Positions 8,401-16,828 of a stretch of DNA of 64,000 nucleotides are shown piece after piece. The stretch comes from Chitinophaga pinensis. Lineage in GTDB: Bacteria > Bacteroidota > Bacteroidia > UKL13-3. The stretch is taken from the NCBI GenBank assembly GCA_945898275.1, contig CAMDHZ010000005.1, positions 62,001 through 126,000 on the forward strand, read 5' to 3'. Under the pieces are notes generated by a model that worked only from the letters and a program-made list of their open reading frames with translations, was not told the DNA's origin and searched no databases. How positions within the stretch are numbered: the first letter of the stretch is position 1; each line of letters begins with the position of its first letter. The position numbers and the translations under genes are program-made.

Positions 8401-9216
8401 AGGGTTTTACCATCGATAGGTGCCAGCATCATTGGGCCAGATACCGTTTGTAAAGACGAGCCATTCAACCTAATTGCTCGACCAAGAGGGTTATATCAAG
8501 GGTTTAATTGGTTTGTTACAGATACAAGTCTTGCTAAGCAAGAATTATTTCCTGACACTGTACTTGCACATGTTTATAATAGAATTGGTAGATACAGGGT
8601 TAAGATGTTTCCTTTACTTAGTGGAAATAAATGCACAGATACTAGTTTCAAATTTATTACTGTAACAGATGTTCTTGCAGATTTTGAAATGGATCAAACA
8701 GAATTGCCTTTGGTAAGATTTACCAATAAATCTTTAGGTGCAGTTAGATATGAATGGGATTTTGGTCATCCTTCCTCTGGGCAAAAGAACTTTTCAATTT
8801 TAGAAAATCCAACACATAATTTTATTGGCGATTCAGGTTCGTTTATGGTTTGTTTAAAGGCATTTAATGCGCAAGATTGCATGGATTCTGTATGTAAGCT
8901 GACCTTTCCAGCAGAGATTAGAATCAAGATACCAAATGTTTTCACACCTAACGGAGATGAGGTAAATGACAATTATGATATTGATGCTATTGGTATCACA
9001 AAATACAGCCTCGATATCTATAACAGATGGGGAGAAAAAGTATATGAATCAACTCGAGATGGATTTGGAGATGATGGAATTAATTGGAATGGGAAGGTAA
9101 ATAATACTGGAAAAGAATGCCCAGAAGGAACTTATTATTTTGTGTTTAACTACCAATTAGCCAACATGCTAGAATCTAAAAATGTACATGGAACCATTAC
9201 TTTGATTCGCGATTAA
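5437..9216 (+). CDS. giant PKD-domain surface protein with T9SS type B sorting domain
   Basis: This secreted protein of 1259 residues has a signal peptide (MKRRILVFFIWLLPVLALAQ). Several PKD-like Ig modules are marked by WNFGN near residue 54, WDFGD near 236, 741 and 840, and WDFGH near 1106. The last about 90 residues are the gliding-motility-type C-terminal domain (IPNVFTPNGDEVNDNY, then YNRWGEKVYES and GTYYFVFNY), the type B signal for export by the type IX system, often with SprF-like partners. Many paired Cys fit an extracellular protein. Likely roles are adhesion or surface scaffolding; no catalytic domain is visible. It stands as a single transcription unit and meets sbtB convergently with a 6-bp gap. 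Confidence 0.88.
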   Translation: MKRRILVFFIWLLPVLALAQNCKIVTGTNKVCLGNTMLFTVTFDAGFTAQSYAWNFGNAATSSQASPVYQYPLRGVFTPTVTINFMGGGSCTVSGEPIRVVGNPNADFQIATNVSQCFKNNQTCITDLTTPGPDNAPIQTRLFLWGDGAFSNQSPPVGNSLCQTYTNPLGGVYTLTIEVYDTNNCSARKERKDVITVFSKMQEVSFRTNYTTQCFSTPALFTNTSKIPQSQVKSYIWDFGDSTTATSPWTNFTKNYTKSGIFTARLIVEDLNGCKDTAIVSPAGENYKLDSTIYLDKVKTCYNMNSFTFVSRNFYPGAMVNWAIYKVGNPIRIDTLTFTNMDSVSFTDCGQFLLKMYVRLGNCSFMTDTLLEVLGPKAVMETPLDKVTNSIQCEIHDTVIFRGPPPADRSCFYQNSNILRIWDFDDPFAPACTTDIKLNKNVGLNCRYSKDSMNVKHRYTPGKERCYYPKLTLTDLNSGCTHYDTVGLKLTAPDAGWDSTISPIRRGLYYKGVPCLKSGITFHIEETLPLCGREQAWIMPDTACDNAVWIKIDSTSNTYEYSYQSTCSKDGKVTVGLIIKNGLDKNGNPCYDTAYYPVMFTFFPLDPSFDIKTTSTGCGPFSIKLTMNDSIQDSLVKAVFSGSVNRTLSFNLGDSIIPTQYFTFPTPGIKRIKLELYNTRGCILDFQKDIFFGFFKTFQPDKEIVCLGDSVELRDNVSYYNSTVPFWKNPARATAGKEQLYWDFGDGRGFATSGPNPKFKYPKVGNFRLRMVAVDSVGCRDTFIYSILVKVIDVQAAIKSMQSRYLCAPQILAFEDRSKYIDSSALLGQPPFDAITSWYWDFGDNKTPSLLPNPVHAFTANGTYNVKLKITSGKGCIDSASVPIWIDGPRPRFDIVSDTIGCAPFTVNLKNTTGYPLINWVWYFRDQSNSIASTKLDTNVKFTYVNPGTYKIYVVGEDTIFDPLTGNFKTCLAVFPDSLNVNAERRTIRVLPSIGASIIGPDTVCKDEPFNLIARPRGLYQGFNWFVTDTSLAKQELFPDTVLAHVYNRIGRYRVKMFPLLSGNKCTDTSFKFITVTDVLADFEMDQTELPLVRFTNKSLGAVRYEWDFGHPSSGQKNFSILENPTHNFIGDSGSFMVCLKAFNAQDCMDSVCKLTFPAEIRIKIPNVFTPNGDEVNDNYDIDAIGITKYSLDIYNRWGEKVYESTRDGFGDDGINWNGKVNNTGKECPEGTYYFVFNYQLANMLESKNVHGTITLIRD

Positions 9217-9222
9217 TTAGGT

Positions 9223-9537
9223 TCAAACAAACTTTTCTTTACGAAGCACTTCCACGGTGCTGATAAAGGCTACGATGCTATATTTGTCGAAGTACTTGGC
9301 AGAAATTGTTTCCATAATTTTTAGGGCTACTTCTTCCTTTACTAATGTTTCTATTTTGATATTTCTGCCTTCCCAATCGGTGAAGTGTTTAGAATGAATG
9401 CCTTCGCCTTCAACTTCTGCAATGGTATATCCTTTGCATCCGCATTCTTTGATGTCTTTGATTAACTTATGTTGTAAGGCATCTAAGGCAATAATAGTAA
9501 CAAGTTTTAGTGAAACTAGATTCATATTTATTGGCAT
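9223..9537 (-). CDS. PII-like signalling protein, SbtB type
   Basis: This 104-residue PII-superfamily protein is encoded directly downstream of an SbtA-type bicarbonate transporter and overlaps its end by 10 bp. In cyanobacteria SbtB is a trimeric PII-like regulator that binds adenylyl nucleotides and inhibits SbtA. The sequence has the beta-alpha-beta ferredoxin-like pattern (LVSLKLVTIIALDALQ, KGYTIAEVEGEG, then IKIETLVKEEVALKIMETI, YSIVAFISTVEVLR) with a T-loop region rich in Gly, His and Lys. The C-terminal CGPxGC loop of some SbtB proteins is absent. An alternative start at the internal Met5 is possible. Assignment rests on fold pattern plus neighbour. Confidence 0.78.
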   Translation of the reverse strand: MPINMNLVSLKLVTIIALDALQHKLIKDIKECGCKGYTIAEVEGEGIHSKHFTDWEGRNIKIETLVKEEVALKIMETISAKYFDKYSIVAFISTVEVLRKEKFV

Positions 9538-10499
9538 AATAAGGTTGCAAAATAATAGTAGAGTGGAATTCCTAAGGTTACATTAAATGGAAATGCAACG
9601 GCTAGCGCAGCAGTTAAGTAATAACCAGGATTGGCTTCTGGAATGGCTATTCTTACTGCTGCTGGTGCAGCAATATATGAAGCACTCGCACATAAAACAC
9701 CAAAAATGGTGGCTGTTCCTACATTTAATCCAATGAAGGAGGCTAACCAAATTCCTATAGATGCATTTAGAATTGGAATAAAAATAGCGGCTAAAACCAA
9801 TCGAAGTCCAACTTTTTTAAGGTCTCCGAGTCTCCTTCCCGTAACCAAACCTACTTCTAAAAGGAATAAACAAAGTATCCCCTTAAATGGCGCATCAAAA
9901 AACGGACTAACCTGCTCATATCCTTTATCACCGCTGGCTAATCCTATGAGTAATCCACCAATGAGTAAAACAAAACCTTTCCCTGTAAGTAGCTCTTTTA
10001 GAATCTCTTGTTGAGAATTTAGTGTTTCTTGCTCTCCAGGCTGATTTCGTTTGGCAAGGTAAAGCGCCATCATAATGCCGGGTACTTCCATAATGGCAAG
10101 TAATGCACTTACAAATCCTTCATACGGAATGTTATTAGTTTCCATATGAACCAAAGTTTGACTAAAAGTTACTACACTTACAGAACCAAAATGTGCTGCC
10201 ATTGCTGCAGAATTTATAGAATCAAAACCAGCGAGTCTCTTTAGAATGTGATAGGCATATATAGGAATTGCTAAGCACATTAGTATTGCAATGATTCCTG
10301 ATTTATAAAAATCAACAAAAGGTGTATGGGTTAATTTGACTCCTCCTTTAATGCCAATGGCAAATAATAAATACACTGTCAACCCTAGGTACATACCTTC
10401 AGGCAACTTTAAATCACTTCGAATAATAGTTGCAAAAACTCCAAGCACAAATGCGAGTACCATCGGAGAGCTTAAACTATTGAATAGTGTTTCTATCAT
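9528..10499 (-). CDS. sbtA: SbtA-family sodium-dependent bicarbonate transporter
   Basis: This inner-membrane carrier of 323 residues has about ten hydrophobic segments in two inverted halves. It matches the SbtA (formerly DUF897) family: LPEGMYLGLTVYLLFAIGIK, GFDSINSAAMAAHFGSVSVV and SASYIAAPAAVRIAIPEANP are typical. The family imports bicarbonate with sodium. The central cytoplasmic loop (about residues 150-175, rich in Gln, Glu and Lys) is where SbtB docks in cyanobacterial homologues, and an SbtB-like gene follows with overlapping ends, supporting a regulated pair. A carbonic anhydrase or other concentrating-mechanism gene is not in view, so the likely role is bicarbonate supply for carboxylases. 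This is inferred from family membership. Confidence 0.85.
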   Translation of the reverse strand: MIETLFNSLSSPMVLAFVLGVFATIIRSDLKLPEGMYLGLTVYLLFAIGIKGGVKLTHTPFVDFYKSGIIAILMCLAIPIYAYHILKRLAGFDSINSAAMAAHFGSVSVVTFSQTLVHMETNNIPYEGFVSALLAIMEVPGIMMALYLAKRNQPGEQETLNSQQEILKELLTGKGFVLLIGGLLIGLASGDKGYEQVSPFFDAPFKGILCLFLLEVGLVTGRRLGDLKKVGLRLVLAAIFIPILNASIGIWLASFIGLNVGTATIFGVLCASASYIAAPAAVRIAIPEANPGYYLTAALAVAFPFNVTLGIPLYYYFATLLCQ

Positions 10500-10504
10500 A
10501 TAAA

Positions 10505-12826
10505 TTAAAATGGATATCCAACTCCAAGGTTAAAAATTGTCTTATACCAAAACTTATCCAAGGCACCATAATCGTCTAGCACATATCTTTCTTTTTCTGG
10601 CATTCTTGGGTCAAAGATAGGTATTGCAGCATCTGCCCTAAGAATAAGAAAATCTAAATTTAGCCGAATGCCAATACCAGCTCCCATGGCCAATTGCTTG
10701 TAAAAAGTTTTTGTATTAAAAACTGCACCTTCTCTTCCATCATCTTTAATTCTCCAAATATTTCCGGCATCTGTAAATACTGCACCTTCAATAAAGTGAT
10801 TGTAAATATTGAATCGATATTCTAGAGAAACCTCCAGCTTAACGTCTCCGCTTCTATCCAAACCCCCTTCGGCATCGTAACCCCCTGGCCCAATAGACCT
10901 AGGTAAGAAGGCTCTAATACTATTTGCTCCGCCAACAAAGAATCGTTTATCAAATGGTATAAAATCTGGTGAATTACCAAATGGAACTGCCAAACCCATA
11001 GCAAGCCTTCCTGCAACCCTATTGTTTACATCTAGGTATTTGTTGTATCGCAAATCTGCAAAAGTTTTAATGTATTGAAAGTACCGTACACCAAAAAAAG
11101 TCCTGAAACCACTGTCATTGGGCTCAAAGCCAAACGTTCTATTTCCTAATTCTAATAGGCTTCCTGCTAACTCAAGTACATCCCACTTTATAAATGCAAA
11201 ATTCTTTCGTTTAGGGTCATTTTGATTGTTGTAAATAAAGCCACCTTTGAAACTTGTAACAAAGTTATTGCTAAAGACACTTTGCAAATACTGATCGTTT
11301 TTACTTTGTGCCTCAAGCTCTGGATTATTGAAACCCGTTTTTATATAACTGAATTCAGCTGGTGAAAAATAGTAGCTAAATTGTTTTTTTGTAATTTGGT
11401 AGGTTAAAGACAATCCGTATACATTTCGAATCCAATCTACATTCTTCTCCCATATTGTGGTTGCAGAAAGTATACTTCTATTGGCAACGTTTAGGCGTTT
11501 GCCTTTAAATCTATTTAAGAAAATTAGTTTTGGGAAAATGAGGCTTAGGTTTAGGTTTGATTCAAAACTATTAAACAAAGGACGTTTGGGAATATTCTCT
11601 CCTTGCTGGGCTTCAACAGAGATGCGATAGGTTAGTTGTAAAATTTCTGCATTTCTAAAAATATTATTATTAGCAAGCGTTATCTGAGAAGCAATTCCAT
11701 AATTACGACCCGTTGAATTTGAAATTAAGTTAGATTGATCGGAGGTAATGGCTTGAGGTTCTATGATAAAATCGTATTTGCTTGCTGGTTGAAGCCGTAT
11801 AAAATAACTAATACTTGCGCTATCTGTTCCTGAGTTTTCTGGAATTGCATTTAGGTTTACAGATTTAAAAATTCTTAAATCGTTAAGCCGATTAAAACTG
11901 GCATTTGCCAATTCTTCTTTAAATACAGTTCCAGGTTTGAATAGGATGGTATTTTGTAAGATTTCTGGGTTGAGTTTATAAGTATTTGGAAAATAATAGA
12001 AATCTTTGAATAGTAAGCTGTCCTTTCCCCAAAGATTTGAATCAATTTTGTTTGGTTCAACCCGAATACCTATTTGTTTTATTTTGTACGGTTTGAACCT
12101 ATTAAAGTTAGGTGGATTAGGAATGTTAATGCCTAAATTCACTTGAAAGTTTCCAAGGTTGGTGTCTAAGTCATAACTAATATTCTCTTTCGTAAAATCA
12201 AAGTATCCATGGTTTCGGTATATCTCCGCTAATCTTGCTTTTTCTTTTAGGAAGCGTTCAAAGGAAATTCTAAAAGTGTATTTTGTATAAGAATCATCCA
12301 TGTTTCTTCTAGCGATAGAATCTAGTATTTTATCTGCAATATGGAGGCTAACATCTTTTATTTTATAGAAGTTATTTGGCTTTACAATATAGGTTACCTT
12401 TTTTTTGTGAATCCTACCTTTAACTTCATAGCTTATCTCTGGCGTATAAAACCCTTGTGTTTTTAAGTAGTTTTTGATGCCAATAACAGATAACTCAATT
12501 AATGAGGAGTCTAGGATAACTGGAGCTTCACCAATTCTAATTTGAAATAATCTGCTATATCTGGTGTTCGGAAATCTTGCTCCCAATTTATAAGACCTTA
12601 ATCCAACCCTCGTTAGTCCAAGCAATTTTCTGTTTGGTTTTTGCTTAATATAGTCGTTAAAATTAGAACTAAGTAGTTTGCCGTCTCTGTTACCTTCAAC
12701 TTTTAAATTGTTTTCGTACAAAAATGCACCTTCTTTTCGAGCAAGTTTTGGTAAATTGCAGGCCTGCATAATTACAGTGAGCAAAAGCAAAACATATATA
12801 GAGCGTATTTTTACCAGAGCCGACAT
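10505..12826 (-). CDS. TamL-like Omp85 (BamA/TamA) outer-membrane assembly lipoprotein
   Basis: This protein of about 773 residues combines a lipoprotein signal (VIMQAC lipobox) with POTRA-like repeats in the first about 400 residues and a C-terminal 16-stranded surface-antigen barrel (RFFVGGANSIRAFLPRSIGPG contains the conserved RGF/RAF-type region; the end is GVGYPF). Lipobox-bearing TamA relatives, called TamL, are known from Bacteroidetes and work in outer-membrane protein insertion, usually with TamB. No tamB is adjacent here. I chose ATG 12826 (MSALVKIRS) because it gives a clean lipoprotein signal; an upstream in-frame ATG at 12898 adds a non-signal extension. The chosen start overlaps the divergent methyltransferase gene by about 50 bp. 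Confidence 0.85.
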   Translation of the reverse strand: MSALVKIRSIYVLLLLTVIMQACNLPKLARKEGAFLYENNLKVEGNRDGKLLSSNFNDYIKQKPNRKLLGLTRVGLRSYKLGARFPNTRYSRLFQIRIGEAPVILDSSLIELSVIGIKNYLKTQGFYTPEISYEVKGRIHKKKVTYIVKPNNFYKIKDVSLHIADKILDSIARRNMDDSYTKYTFRISFERFLKEKARLAEIYRNHGYFDFTKENISYDLDTNLGNFQVNLGINIPNPPNFNRFKPYKIKQIGIRVEPNKIDSNLWGKDSLLFKDFYYFPNTYKLNPEILQNTILFKPGTVFKEELANASFNRLNDLRIFKSVNLNAIPENSGTDSASISYFIRLQPASKYDFIIEPQAITSDQSNLISNSTGRNYGIASQITLANNNIFRNAEILQLTYRISVEAQQGENIPKRPLFNSFESNLNLSLIFPKLIFLNRFKGKRLNVANRSILSATTIWEKNVDWIRNVYGLSLTYQITKKQFSYYFSPAEFSYIKTGFNNPELEAQSKNDQYLQSVFSNNFVTSFKGGFIYNNQNDPKRKNFAFIKWDVLELAGSLLELGNRTFGFEPNDSGFRTFFGVRYFQYIKTFADLRYNKYLDVNNRVAGRLAMGLAVPFGNSPDFIPFDKRFFVGGANSIRAFLPRSIGPGGYDAEGGLDRSGDVKLEVSLEYRFNIYNHFIEGAVFTDAGNIWRIKDDGREGAVFNTKTFYKQLAMGAGIGIRLNLDFLILRADAAIPIFDPRMPEKERYVLDDYGALDKFWYKTIFNLGVGYPF

Positions 12827-13550
12827 TAAGTTTGTTAAATCTTTAGGTGAAAGAAGTTTTAGATATGCAAATAAGCTATTTGTTGCTGAAGGAAACAAAT
12901 CGGTTCAAGATATTCTAACATCGGGTATAAAGGTAAGCCGAATTTTTTGTTTAGAACCTTGGTTCAACCAAAATTATTTGAACTTGCCAAAAAGTATAGA
13001 AATTACTTTTATCCATCAAAAAGACCTTGACCAGCTTACTACCTTAAAGAGTACTAGGGAGGTTTTAGCAGTCTGTGAGATGCAAACGCTTTGGTTCAAC
13101 CCGAAAACCCTTGAAGGATTAACATTGGCAGTTGATACCTTACAAGACCCAGGAAATTTAGGAACGATTATAAGATTGGCAGATTGGTATGGCATAAAAA
13201 CAATACTTTGTTCTGAACCAACCGTTGATTGCTACAACACTAAGACCATTCAAGCTACAATGGGTTCTATAGGCAGGGTAAATATTTTTTATGGCGATTT
13301 GGCGAAATGGTTTTCAGAGGCAGCACTGCCAGTAATTGCCGCAGAGATGGATGGTATTGCCGCTCGTGAATTCACCTTTCCAGAAAATTGCATTTTATTA
13401 ATTGGAAATGAAGGACAGGGCATCAGTAAAGAATTAAAGGACTATATTCACCAATCCATTACCATTGAAAAAAGAGGCAATGCCGAAAGTTTAAATGCTG
13501 CTATGGCTGCAACGATTTTGGTAGACCGGTATTTTGGTCAGGCCTTTTAA
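12777..13550 (+). CDS. SpoU/TrmH-family RNA 2'-O-methyltransferase
   Basis: This protein of about 257 residues is a SPOUT-class methyltransferase acting on rRNA or tRNA ribose. The N-terminal substrate-binding domain reads FVKSLGERSFRYANKLFVAEG. The catalytic trefoil knot shows motif 1 (DPGNLGTIIRLADWYG), motif 2 (LLIGNEGQGIS) and motif 3 (SLNAAMAATILV). I place the start at GTG 12777 (MSKSKTYIERIFTRADIKF); the frame is open further upstream, but the earlier residues do not look like the family. This start lies inside the 5' end of the divergent tamL-like gene. The substrate cannot be told from sequence. Confidence 0.88.
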   Translation: MSKSKTYIERIFTRADIKFVKSLGERSFRYANKLFVAEGNKSVQDILTSGIKVSRIFCLEPWFNQNYLNLPKSIEITFIHQKDLDQLTTLKSTREVLAVCEMQTLWFNPKTLEGLTLAVDTLQDPGNLGTIIRLADWYGIKTILCSEPTVDCYNTKTIQATMGSIGRVNIFYGDLAKWFSEAALPVIAAEMDGIAAREFTFPENCILLIGNEGQGISKELKDYIHQSITIEKRGNAESLNAAMAATILVDRYFGQAF

Positions 13551-13553
13551 TGC

Positions 13554-13583
13554 TTGGCATAGCAATTGCAACTTTTATCTCTG
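13554..13583 (+). promoter_or_regulatory. candidate promoter of lon
   Basis: TTG at 13554-13556, 19 bp, then TATCTCTG at 13576-13583 fits TTG-N19-TAnnTTTG with one mismatch. Transcription would begin near 13588, giving a leader of about 23 nt before the lon ATG at 13611. I see no special heat-shock element. Confidence 0.5.
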
Positions 13584-13610
13584 CCTTTAAAAAATTACAA
13601 TATATAAGAT

Positions 13611-16091
13611 ATGAACAAAGAGCATGATTCCTTGATTTTTAGCAATATACTTTCAGATGAAGGAGATTCTTCAGATTTTATTTCCTTATTGAGCCAAGAG
13701 GAAGAAGACCAAATGAACAAGGAAGATATGCCGGAGATGCTGCCAATTTTACCGCTCCGAAATACCATTTTATTTCCTGGCGTAGTAATTCCGATTACAG
13801 TAGCCAGAGATAAATCCATACAATTACTTAAAGAAGCCAATAAATCTCCTGAAAAACTAGTGGGCGTGGTAGCCCAAAAATCTTCAGAAATTGAAGAGCC
13901 GCTTCGCGAAGATTTATATGAAATTGGAACCATGGCAACTATTTTGCGCATGATTAAAATGCCCGACGGCAGCACAATGGCTGTGATTCAGGGTAAGCGT
14001 AAGTTCAAATTAACTGGCCAAATGGCTACTGAACCCTATTTAAAATCCAACATCATTGCCTTACAAGAGCCAGATTTAATAGAAAGCGAAGAAACCCGCG
14101 CAATGTCAGAGTCTATCAAGGATTTTGCACAGCGTATCATCAACGTTTCCCCGCATATTCCTAGTGAAGCAGCTAATGCGCTTAAGAAAATTAAAAGCCC
14201 TACTTTCCTTATTAATTTTGTTTCCTCTAACCTAAATGCTGAACTCAGCGTTAAACAAGAAATTTTAGAAGAGCTAAATTACAATAGCAGAGCACATAAA
14301 GTTTTAGAAGCGCTAAAAAAGGATTACCAATTTACTGAACTTAAGGCCCAAATAGAAAGCCGCGTGCGGGGCGATTTAGACAAACAACAAAGAGATTATT
14401 TCCTTCACCAACAAATAAAAGCTATTCAAGAAGAACTAGGTGGAGATAACCCTGAACGAGACATAGAAAACCTTCATAAGGCTGCTTCTGAAAAGAAATG
14501 GGATGCCAAAGTATTTGAGGCTTTTAACAAAGAATTGGATAGGCTGCGCAGGACAAACCCAATGGCGCCCGATTATAGCATTCAACTCAACTACCTTCAA
14601 TTGCTTTTAGACCTTCCTTGGAATGACTACAGCAAAGATAATTTTGACTTGAAGCATGCTGAACAAATACTTGATGAAGACCACTTTGGCCTCGAAATGG
14701 TGAAGCAAAGAATCCTTGAATACCTAGCAGTGCTTAAGTTAAAGAACGACATGAAAAGTCCGATTCTTTGCCTTTACGGACCTCCAGGTGTGGGTAAAAC
14801 CTCTTTAGGAAAATCCATTGCCAAAGCTTTGGGCAGAAAGTATGCCCGCGTTGCACTTGGTGGATTAAGTGATGAAAGTGAAATTAGAGGTCACCGCAGA
14901 ACTTATATTGGTGCAATGCCTGGAAGAATTATTCAAAACCTAAAAAAGGTGAAAACCAATAATCCAGTTTTTGTTTTGGATGAGGTTGATAAAATGGGTA
15001 CTAGTTTTAGAGGTGACCCTAGCAGTGCGTTGTTAGAAGTGCTCGACCCAGAACAAAATGGGACTTTCTATGATAATTATGTAGAAATTGAATATGACTT
15101 GTCGCATGTAATGTTTATTGCAACTGCCAATTCACTAGATAGTATTCAGCCAGCTTTGCTTGATCGCATGGAAATCATTGAAATCAATGGTTATACCATG
15201 GAAGAAAAGGTTCAAATTGCTAAGAAGTATTTGATACCAAAGCAAAAGGCAAACCATGGTTTAAAGAAAGGTGACTTTGAATTGGGAGATAGTATACTTT
15301 CCCAAATCATCGAAGGATATACCCGCGAAAGTGGTGTGAGGGGTTTAGAAAAACAAATAGCTTCAGTAGCGCGTCATATTGCCCGCGAAAAGGTGCTTGG
15401 TTCAAAATACGTTAAAAAAATTACCGCTGAAAAGTTGGTAAAGATTTTAGGGGCAGAACGCGGCGAAAAAGAAATCTATCAAGGAAATGATGTGGCTGGC
15501 GTGGTTACGGGCTTGGCCTGGACAAGCGTAGGTGGCGAAATTTTATTTGTAGAAAGTATTCTTTCTAAAGGAAAAGGAAAACTAACATTAACGGGCCATT
15601 TAGGCGAAGTAATGAAAGAATCTGCCATTACTGCCTTGAGTTATCTAAAAGCAAATTGCCATAAGTTGGACATTGATGAGCGTATTTTCGACCAATACGA
15701 TTTGCATATTCATGTACCTGCTGGTGCGGTCCCTAAAGACGGTCCTTCTGCTGGTGTTACCATGCTTACCTCTTTGGCCTCTGTATTTACACAAAGAAAA
15801 ATTAGACCCCATTTGGCCATGACTGGTGAGATTACCTTACGCGGAAAAGTGTTACCAATTGGAGGTGTAAAGGAGAAAATTTTGGCAGCCAAACGTGCTG
15901 GCATTACGGATATTTTATTGTGCGAAGCCAATAGAAAGGATGTGCTAGAGATTAAAGCTGATTACCTAAATGAACTTAACTTTCATTACGTTAAAGAAAT
16001 GTATGAGGTAATTGATTTTGCTCTGTTGCCCGAAAAGGTAAAGCATCCTATTACTTTTCAATTAGAACCTGCACCTAAGCCTGTTATCTAA
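13611..16091 (+). CDS. lon: ATP-dependent protease La (Lon)
   Basis: This 826-residue protein is a complete bacterial LonA: an N-terminal substrate-recognition domain (LPILPLRNTILFPG from about residue 44), a coiled-coil middle, an AAA+ module with Walker A GPPGVGKTS near residue 393 and Walker B VFVLDEVDK, and a Ser-Lys protease domain with PKDGPSAG (Ser713) and GGVKEK (Lys756). It degrades misfolded and regulatory proteins in the cytoplasm as a hexamer. The length is slightly above the 784 residues of E. coli Lon because of an acidic N-terminal extension of about 40 residues. It is monocistronic and ends convergently 3 bp from the pseudouridine synthase gene. Confidence 0.97.
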   Translation: MNKEHDSLIFSNILSDEGDSSDFISLLSQEEEDQMNKEDMPEMLPILPLRNTILFPGVVIPITVARDKSIQLLKEANKSPEKLVGVVAQKSSEIEEPLREDLYEIGTMATILRMIKMPDGSTMAVIQGKRKFKLTGQMATEPYLKSNIIALQEPDLIESEETRAMSESIKDFAQRIINVSPHIPSEAANALKKIKSPTFLINFVSSNLNAELSVKQEILEELNYNSRAHKVLEALKKDYQFTELKAQIESRVRGDLDKQQRDYFLHQQIKAIQEELGGDNPERDIENLHKAASEKKWDAKVFEAFNKELDRLRRTNPMAPDYSIQLNYLQLLLDLPWNDYSKDNFDLKHAEQILDEDHFGLEMVKQRILEYLAVLKLKNDMKSPILCLYGPPGVGKTSLGKSIAKALGRKYARVALGGLSDESEIRGHRRTYIGAMPGRIIQNLKKVKTNNPVFVLDEVDKMGTSFRGDPSSALLEVLDPEQNGTFYDNYVEIEYDLSHVMFIATANSLDSIQPALLDRMEIIEINGYTMEEKVQIAKKYLIPKQKANHGLKKGDFELGDSILSQIIEGYTRESGVRGLEKQIASVARHIAREKVLGSKYVKKITAEKLVKILGAERGEKEIYQGNDVAGVVTGLAWTSVGGEILFVESILSKGKGKLTLTGHLGEVMKESAITALSYLKANCHKLDIDERIFDQYDLHIHVPAGAVPKDGPSAGVTMLTSLASVFTQRKIRPHLAMTGEITLRGKVLPIGGVKEKILAAKRAGITDILLCEANRKDVLEIKADYLNELNFHYVKEMYEVIDFALLPEKVKHPITFQLEPAPKPVI

Positions 16092-16099
16092 GGCTTAGG
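16074..16099. terminator. bidirectional hairpin at the lon/pseudouridine synthase junction
   Basis: CCTAAGCCT (16074-16082) and AGGCTTAGG (16091-16099) form a perfect 9-bp stem around an 8-nt loop. The stem spans the stop codons of both convergent genes. A T-run (16109-16113) follows about ten bases downstream on the plus strand. It probably ends transcription from both sides. Confidence 0.6.
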
Positions 16100-16826
16100 A
16101 ATCGTATTTTTCTAGTAATTTTAAAAGAATCGCAAAGTCTTTTGGGTAAGGAGCAGTTACATTATAGGCTTTGTCGAATACTGTAAATTGAATTTGATAA
16201 GCGTGTAATGCCACTCGCTTCATCATAGGGTCGGCATTTTCCCATTTGCTTTCTTTGAACTTGTTTTTAAACTGTGAAAGATAAGGCATTTTACCGCCGT
16301 AGGTTGCGTCTGCCACCAAAGGGAAGTTTTGTGAAGCCATATGAATACGAATTTGGTGCAACCTTCCAGTTACAGGTTCGGCTTGAACCAAAGTATGATG
16401 CCGAAAGTTTTTCAAAGTATGAATAATGGTTTCTGAAGGTTTGCCTTCCTTAAGGTCAATTTTAGCGATGCCTTTAGCGGTTTGACCCAAAGGGAGTTTG
16501 ATGCTTAAATCATTCACATTTAAACTGCCTTGTGCTACGGCATGGTAGATTTTCTTTACCAACCTTTTTTCAAAGGCAATAGCCATTTCTCTGTAGACCA
16601 CCTCATTTTTAGCAATTACCAACATGCCACTCGTTTCTTTGTCAAGTCGATGGCATAATTGAAGGTTTTCATCATGTTTTTTAGCCTGCCTAATGATAGA
16701 AAATACATCGCCATGTCTATCGTCTAAAGAAGAATAATGCGCTGGTTTATTGATAAAAATGAAGTTTTCGTCTTCTTCAATAATCAACTCAGAAAAGGGA
16801 ATAACCTTTGGTCTTTCATGCATCAT
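16095..16826 (-). CDS. RluA-family pseudouridine synthase
   Basis: This enzyme of 243 residues isomerises uridine to pseudouridine in rRNA or tRNA. The catalytic motif HRLDKETSGML carries the essential Asp, and RLHQIRIHMA with the later ADATYGG region complete the RluA core. There is no S4 domain, so it resembles RluA- or TruC-like short members rather than RluC or RluD. It starts with two consecutive ATGs (16826 or 16823). It lies 2 bp downstream of uup on the same strand, so the two are almost certainly co-transcribed. The exact target base cannot be inferred. Confidence 0.9.
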   Translation of the reverse strand: MMHERPKVIPFSELIIEEDENFIFINKPAHYSSLDDRHGDVFSIIRQAKKHDENLQLCHRLDKETSGMLVIAKNEVVYREMAIAFEKRLVKKIYHAVAQGSLNVNDLSIKLPLGQTAKGIAKIDLKEGKPSETIIHTLKNFRHHTLVQAEPVTGRLHQIRIHMASQNFPLVADATYGGKMPYLSQFKNKFKESKWENADPMMKRVALHAYQIQFTVFDKAYNVTAPYPKDFAILLKLLEKYDS

Positions 16827-16828
16827 AG

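Noticed and set aside
9631-10014. Open frame of 127 codons on the plus strand inside sbtA
   Set aside because: It is antisense to conserved transporter helices and shows no independent signals.
13595-13975. Open frame of 126 codons opposite the start of lon
   Set aside because: The Ser-rich translation comes from the complementary strand of the Lon N-terminal domain.
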